A stretch of 64,000 bases of DNA. Source: Verrucomicrobiota bacterium. Lineage in GTDB: Bacteria; Verrucomicrobiota; Verrucomicrobiia; Limisphaerales; Pedosphaeraceae. The translations under genes and the position numbers were made by a program. Where the stretch lies: positions 124,001 through 188,000 of the forward strand of contig JAJPHR010000110.1 of the NCBI GenBank assembly GCA_021325145.1, read 5' to 3'. Positions 61,982 through 64,000 of the stretch are shown here, in pieces. The stretch's first letter is position 1. Each line of letters starts with the position of its first letter. The notes under the pieces are model-generated. The model was not told the DNA's origin. It searched no databases and was given only the letters and a program-made list of their open reading frames with translations.

Positions 61982-62947
61982 ATGCACTCCTGCCGGCTCT
62001 CTTTCTCCCGCGAATGCCCGAAAGCGCTGCCTCATTTGTACGAGCTTTATCGGGCTTCACTGCCGCCGTGCAAACAGGCATTTGTTGCCCCGCACATGCC
62101 CGCGGACCTGCTGGCGAAAGACGGCCTGGTTTGTTTCCAGGACGATGAACCCATCGCCGCCCTGCTTTGGCGGCTGGATCGGGAAATGCCATTCAGTCTT
62201 TCAAGCGTCGATTTCTACGCGGAATCGCCCGTCGCTTCATTCGAATCCATCCAATTGCTCTTCGATGCTTTTCTCGCGAGAAACTGCGCCAATCAAGTCA
62301 TCCATTTTGAGCTTTGGACACCACCTCAGGCCCGGATCCATCAGGTGCTGCTCCAGCGCGGCTTTGAGCGGATTGAACGCAAGCTCCTCTCGCTTTCCCA
62401 GCCGGCCTTAGATGCCTCCGAGTTCGACGATATTCATCTCGTCTCTCTAAGTGAGTTTCACTTGATCCCGACCCGGCTCGCAAAACTTGGCGAGGTGCTT
62501 TGCCAGGCCTATGCTGAAACCGTGGATGGCCGGTTTTACGAGCACTACCGCACCCCGGCGTCCTGTCGGGCCTATCTCTCCCAGGTCGTCAACTCGCCTT
62601 GGTGCAATACCCGCCATTCGTGGCTGGCATGTTCCGCGCATGCGAACACGATCATTGGCGCCGCTCTCTGCCATTCCTGGCCAAGAGCCCGGACCCTCTT
62701 CCTGGAACAACTGTTCATCGATCCGCAGCATCGAGGTCGCGGCGTCGGAAAGCGGCTCTTCTCCCAGGTCACCCGCGCGCTCGCCCAGGGCGGGGTTCGC
62801 AACCTGGTCTGGACCGTTTCCGAAGCCAACCATCCTGCGCTTGCGCTCTACCAGTCCTTCGGGGCTGCCGAACTCGACGCCGAGATTGCTTACATTAAAA
62901 CAGTGGCCAAGGCCATTGTTCCGGCTCCTCTGGGTGTCTCTCCCTAA
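61982..62947 (+). CDS. Two-domain GNAT acetyltransferase in the peptide-synthesis locus
   Basis: The product is about 321 residues. The C-terminal half is a clear GNAT: LEQLFIDPQHRGRGVGKRLF holds the acetyl-CoA loop and NHPALALYQSFGA is motif B. The first 150 residues look like a degenerate GNAT fold (a weak AALLWRLD strand and QVLLQRGFERIERK), without the R-G-x-G loop. It lies 13 bases after the condensation-carrier gene, so it probably modifies the same product or a building block, but the substrate is unknown. Confidence 0.8.
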   Translation: MHSCRLSFSRECPKALPHLYELYRASLPPCKQAFVAPHMPADLLAKDGLVCFQDDEPIAALLWRLDREMPFSLSSVDFYAESPVASFESIQLLFDAFLARNCANQVIHFELWTPPQARIHQVLLQRGFERIERKLLSLSQPALDASEFDDIHLVSLSEFHLIPTRLAKLGEVLCQAYAETVDGRFYEHYRTPASCRAYLSQVVNSPWCNTRHSWLACSAHANTIIGAALCHSWPRARTLFLEQLFIDPQHRGRGVGKRLFSQVTRALAQGGVRNLVWTVSEANHPALALYQSFGAAELDAEIAYIKTVAKAIVPAPLGVSP

Positions 62948-63020
62948 AAAATACGGTTGTTTCCCCGCGTGCAACCCGCGTCCGCCTAAACGAGTCTGAA
63001 GAACTCGGGAGGTAGTTCTG

Positions 63021-63101
63021 ATGGAAGCTGTTAAGAAAATGGTTTTGGCCTATGCGGCTTCGCCGATTTTTGACTCAGGGCGGGTGGATTATTTTATCTG
63101 A
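63021..63101 (+). CDS. Possible 26-residue peptide
   Basis: A short frame encodes MEAVKKMVLAYAASPIFDSG and six more residues. It has a strong ribosome-binding site (GGGAGG, ten bases before the ATG) and sits in the 261-base gap between the GNAT gene and the next condensation gene. The peptide is basic at its start with a short hydrophobic part. It could be a real small gene or a chance frame. Confidence 0.25.
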   Translation: MEAVKKMVLAYAASPIFDSGRVDYFI

Positions 63102-63208
63102 GGTTCGTTTCCTCTTATTAGCGCTCCACTTTGCAAGCGTGTCACGCTCGCTGCTCATGCCCGCGGAAGCCACTCGAAACTCGCCTGGTAAATTATTTCA
63201 AGGTAATT

Positions 63209-64000
63209 ATGACCACCGCTTCCGGCTTGGATGAACAACTGCCCCCGACAACAACGCAAACGACCACACCGGCGCTCTCGCCCGCTCAGGAGCGCCTCTG
63301 GTTCCTGGAGCAATTGCATCCCGGACAACTGACCAGCAACGTGGCCATTGCACTCCGGCTTCGCGGACTCCTTGTCCCGAAGGCTTTGTCTCAGAGTTTG
63401 ACCGAAATCGTCCGCCGGCACGAAGCGTTGAGGACAAACATCCACAACAGGCTGGGCAGACCTGTTTCCGTCATCGTTCCGGTCCAGCCTTTGCCTGTCA
63501 CGACCGAGCACCTTGGCCACCTGCCCGCCGATCAATGCCAGGTCCAGGCGCGTCAAATCATGGAAGCCGAGGTGCGACACCCATTCACTCTGGACCAGGG
63601 ACCCCTTTTGCGGGCCAAGCTTTTGAAGTTCGCCCCGGATGATCACTTGCTGATTCTTGTCGCCCATCGGCTCGCCGCCGACCCGGTGTCGCTTGGCCTC
63701 CTTTACCGCGAATTCATTAATTTGTATCGAGCTTGCATTGAGGGGCAGCTTGATTCTCCGCCTGATTTGCCGGTGAGCTATCCTGAATTTGCGTTTTGGC
63801 AGCGTGGGGCTTTGGAGAATGGCGCGTTTGAGGACCAGCTCACTTACTGGAGGCAAAAGCTCCAGGGCAAGCTTCCGGGCCTCGACTTGCCAACGGACCA
63901 TGCGCGTCCCTCCATCCAAACGTACCATCAAGCCTCTGAGCATTTTGTCCTCCGCCCGGATATTTATCCTGCCTTGCAAGCGCTGGCCCAATGCCAGGGC
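63209..64000 (+). CDS. Condensation-domain protein with degenerate catalytic motif, cut by window end
   Basis: The first 264 residues of this protein form a condensation domain (LSPAQERLWFLEQLHPGQL; FEDQLTYWRQKLQGKL; LDLPTDHARP). The motif that should read HHxxxDG reads HRLAADP at 153-159. The second His is Arg, and the Gly is Pro, while the first His and the Asp are kept. Related domains lacking the second His are often inactive or have changed function. The gene continues past the window, so later domains are unknown. ATG at 63209 with a purine-rich AAGG upstream. Confidence 0.9.
   Translation, partial: MTTASGLDEQLPPTTTQTTTPALSPAQERLWFLEQLHPGQLTSNVAIALRLRGLLVPKALSQSLTEIVRRHEALRTNIHNRLGRPVSVIVPVQPLPVTTEHLGHLPADQCQVQARQIMEAEVRHPFTLDQGPLLRAKLLKFAPDDHLLILVAHRLAADPVSLGLLYREFINLYRACIEGQLDSPPDLPVSYPEFAFWQRGALENGAFEDQLTYWRQKLQGKLPGLDLPTDHARPSIQTYHQASEHFVLRPDIYPALQALAQCQG

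Noticed and set aside
1-64000. tRNA, rRNA, tmRNA and other standard RNA genes
   Set aside because: I scanned the intergenic stretches for T-arm motifs and conserved RNA blocks by eye and found none. A covariance-model search would be needed to exclude divergent RNAs.

Overview
The window looks like a piece of chromosome from a Gram-negative, GC-rich environmental bacterium, most likely a verrucomicrobial soil or freshwater lineage (Pedosphaera/Limisphaerales type). This is inferred from gene content: paired DUF1549/DUF1553 and DUF1501 genes, a Reg_prop beta-propeller histidine kinase, a YugP-type membrane protease, a ThrH phosphatase, an OGG1-type glycosylase and an LPS gene (lpxB). It also rests on the density of short palindromic repeats between genes. 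No rRNA, tRNA, CRISPR array or intact transposase was found.

Layout. 1-9.5 kb: a block bounded by two inverted copies of a ~230-bp repeat. It holds a ClpX-like unfoldase without the zinc domain, a beta-lactamase-fold hydrolase, rpoN, a YdeI-like protein, an ankyrin protein, a GNAT and three small unknowns. 9.5-18.3 kb: a membrane metallophosphoesterase, a Gfo/Idh oxidoreductase, transaldolase, a membrane-anchored alpha/beta hydrolase, a secreted phosphodiesterase and an ABC-F ATPase. 18.3-19.2 kb: a 929-base gap with phased AATTAA repeats and a possible structured RNA. 19.2-25.8 kb: a YugP protease, a sigma-70 factor, apt, a PAP2-GT39 fusion, an OGG1-type glycosylase and ComB. 25.8-34.3 kb: a GT39-like/TPR membrane protein carrying repeat-derived peptides, an SMP-30 lactonase, thrH, plsY-gpsA, a Gfo/Idh gene and lpxB. 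34.4-38.3 kb: a propeller sensor kinase and its LuxR-type regulator.

38.4-49.2 kb: an AhpD-like protein, a giant DUF3857/transglutaminase/TPR membrane protein, a serine hydrolase and a DUF1549-DUF1501 pair. 49.2-53 kb: a DUF1287 gene remnant, two orphan receiver proteins, RNase D and an RlmI-like methyltransferase. 53-60 kb: a MacA-MacB exporter, pgsA, two peroxiredoxins and a class V aminotransferase. 60-64 kb: the start of a nonribosomal-peptide-like locus: a condensation-carrier protein, a two-domain acetyltransferase and a second condensation protein that runs off the window and has a degenerate catalytic motif.

The main non-genic signal is the repeat landscape. At least four families of short inverted repeats occupy most of the larger gaps. 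They are nested in one another in one place, and in two places they have become coding sequence (a loop region of the TPR membrane protein and the C-terminus of RNase D). The most unusual protein-level signals are the degenerate condensation domain at the right edge and the ClpX-like protein at the left edge.
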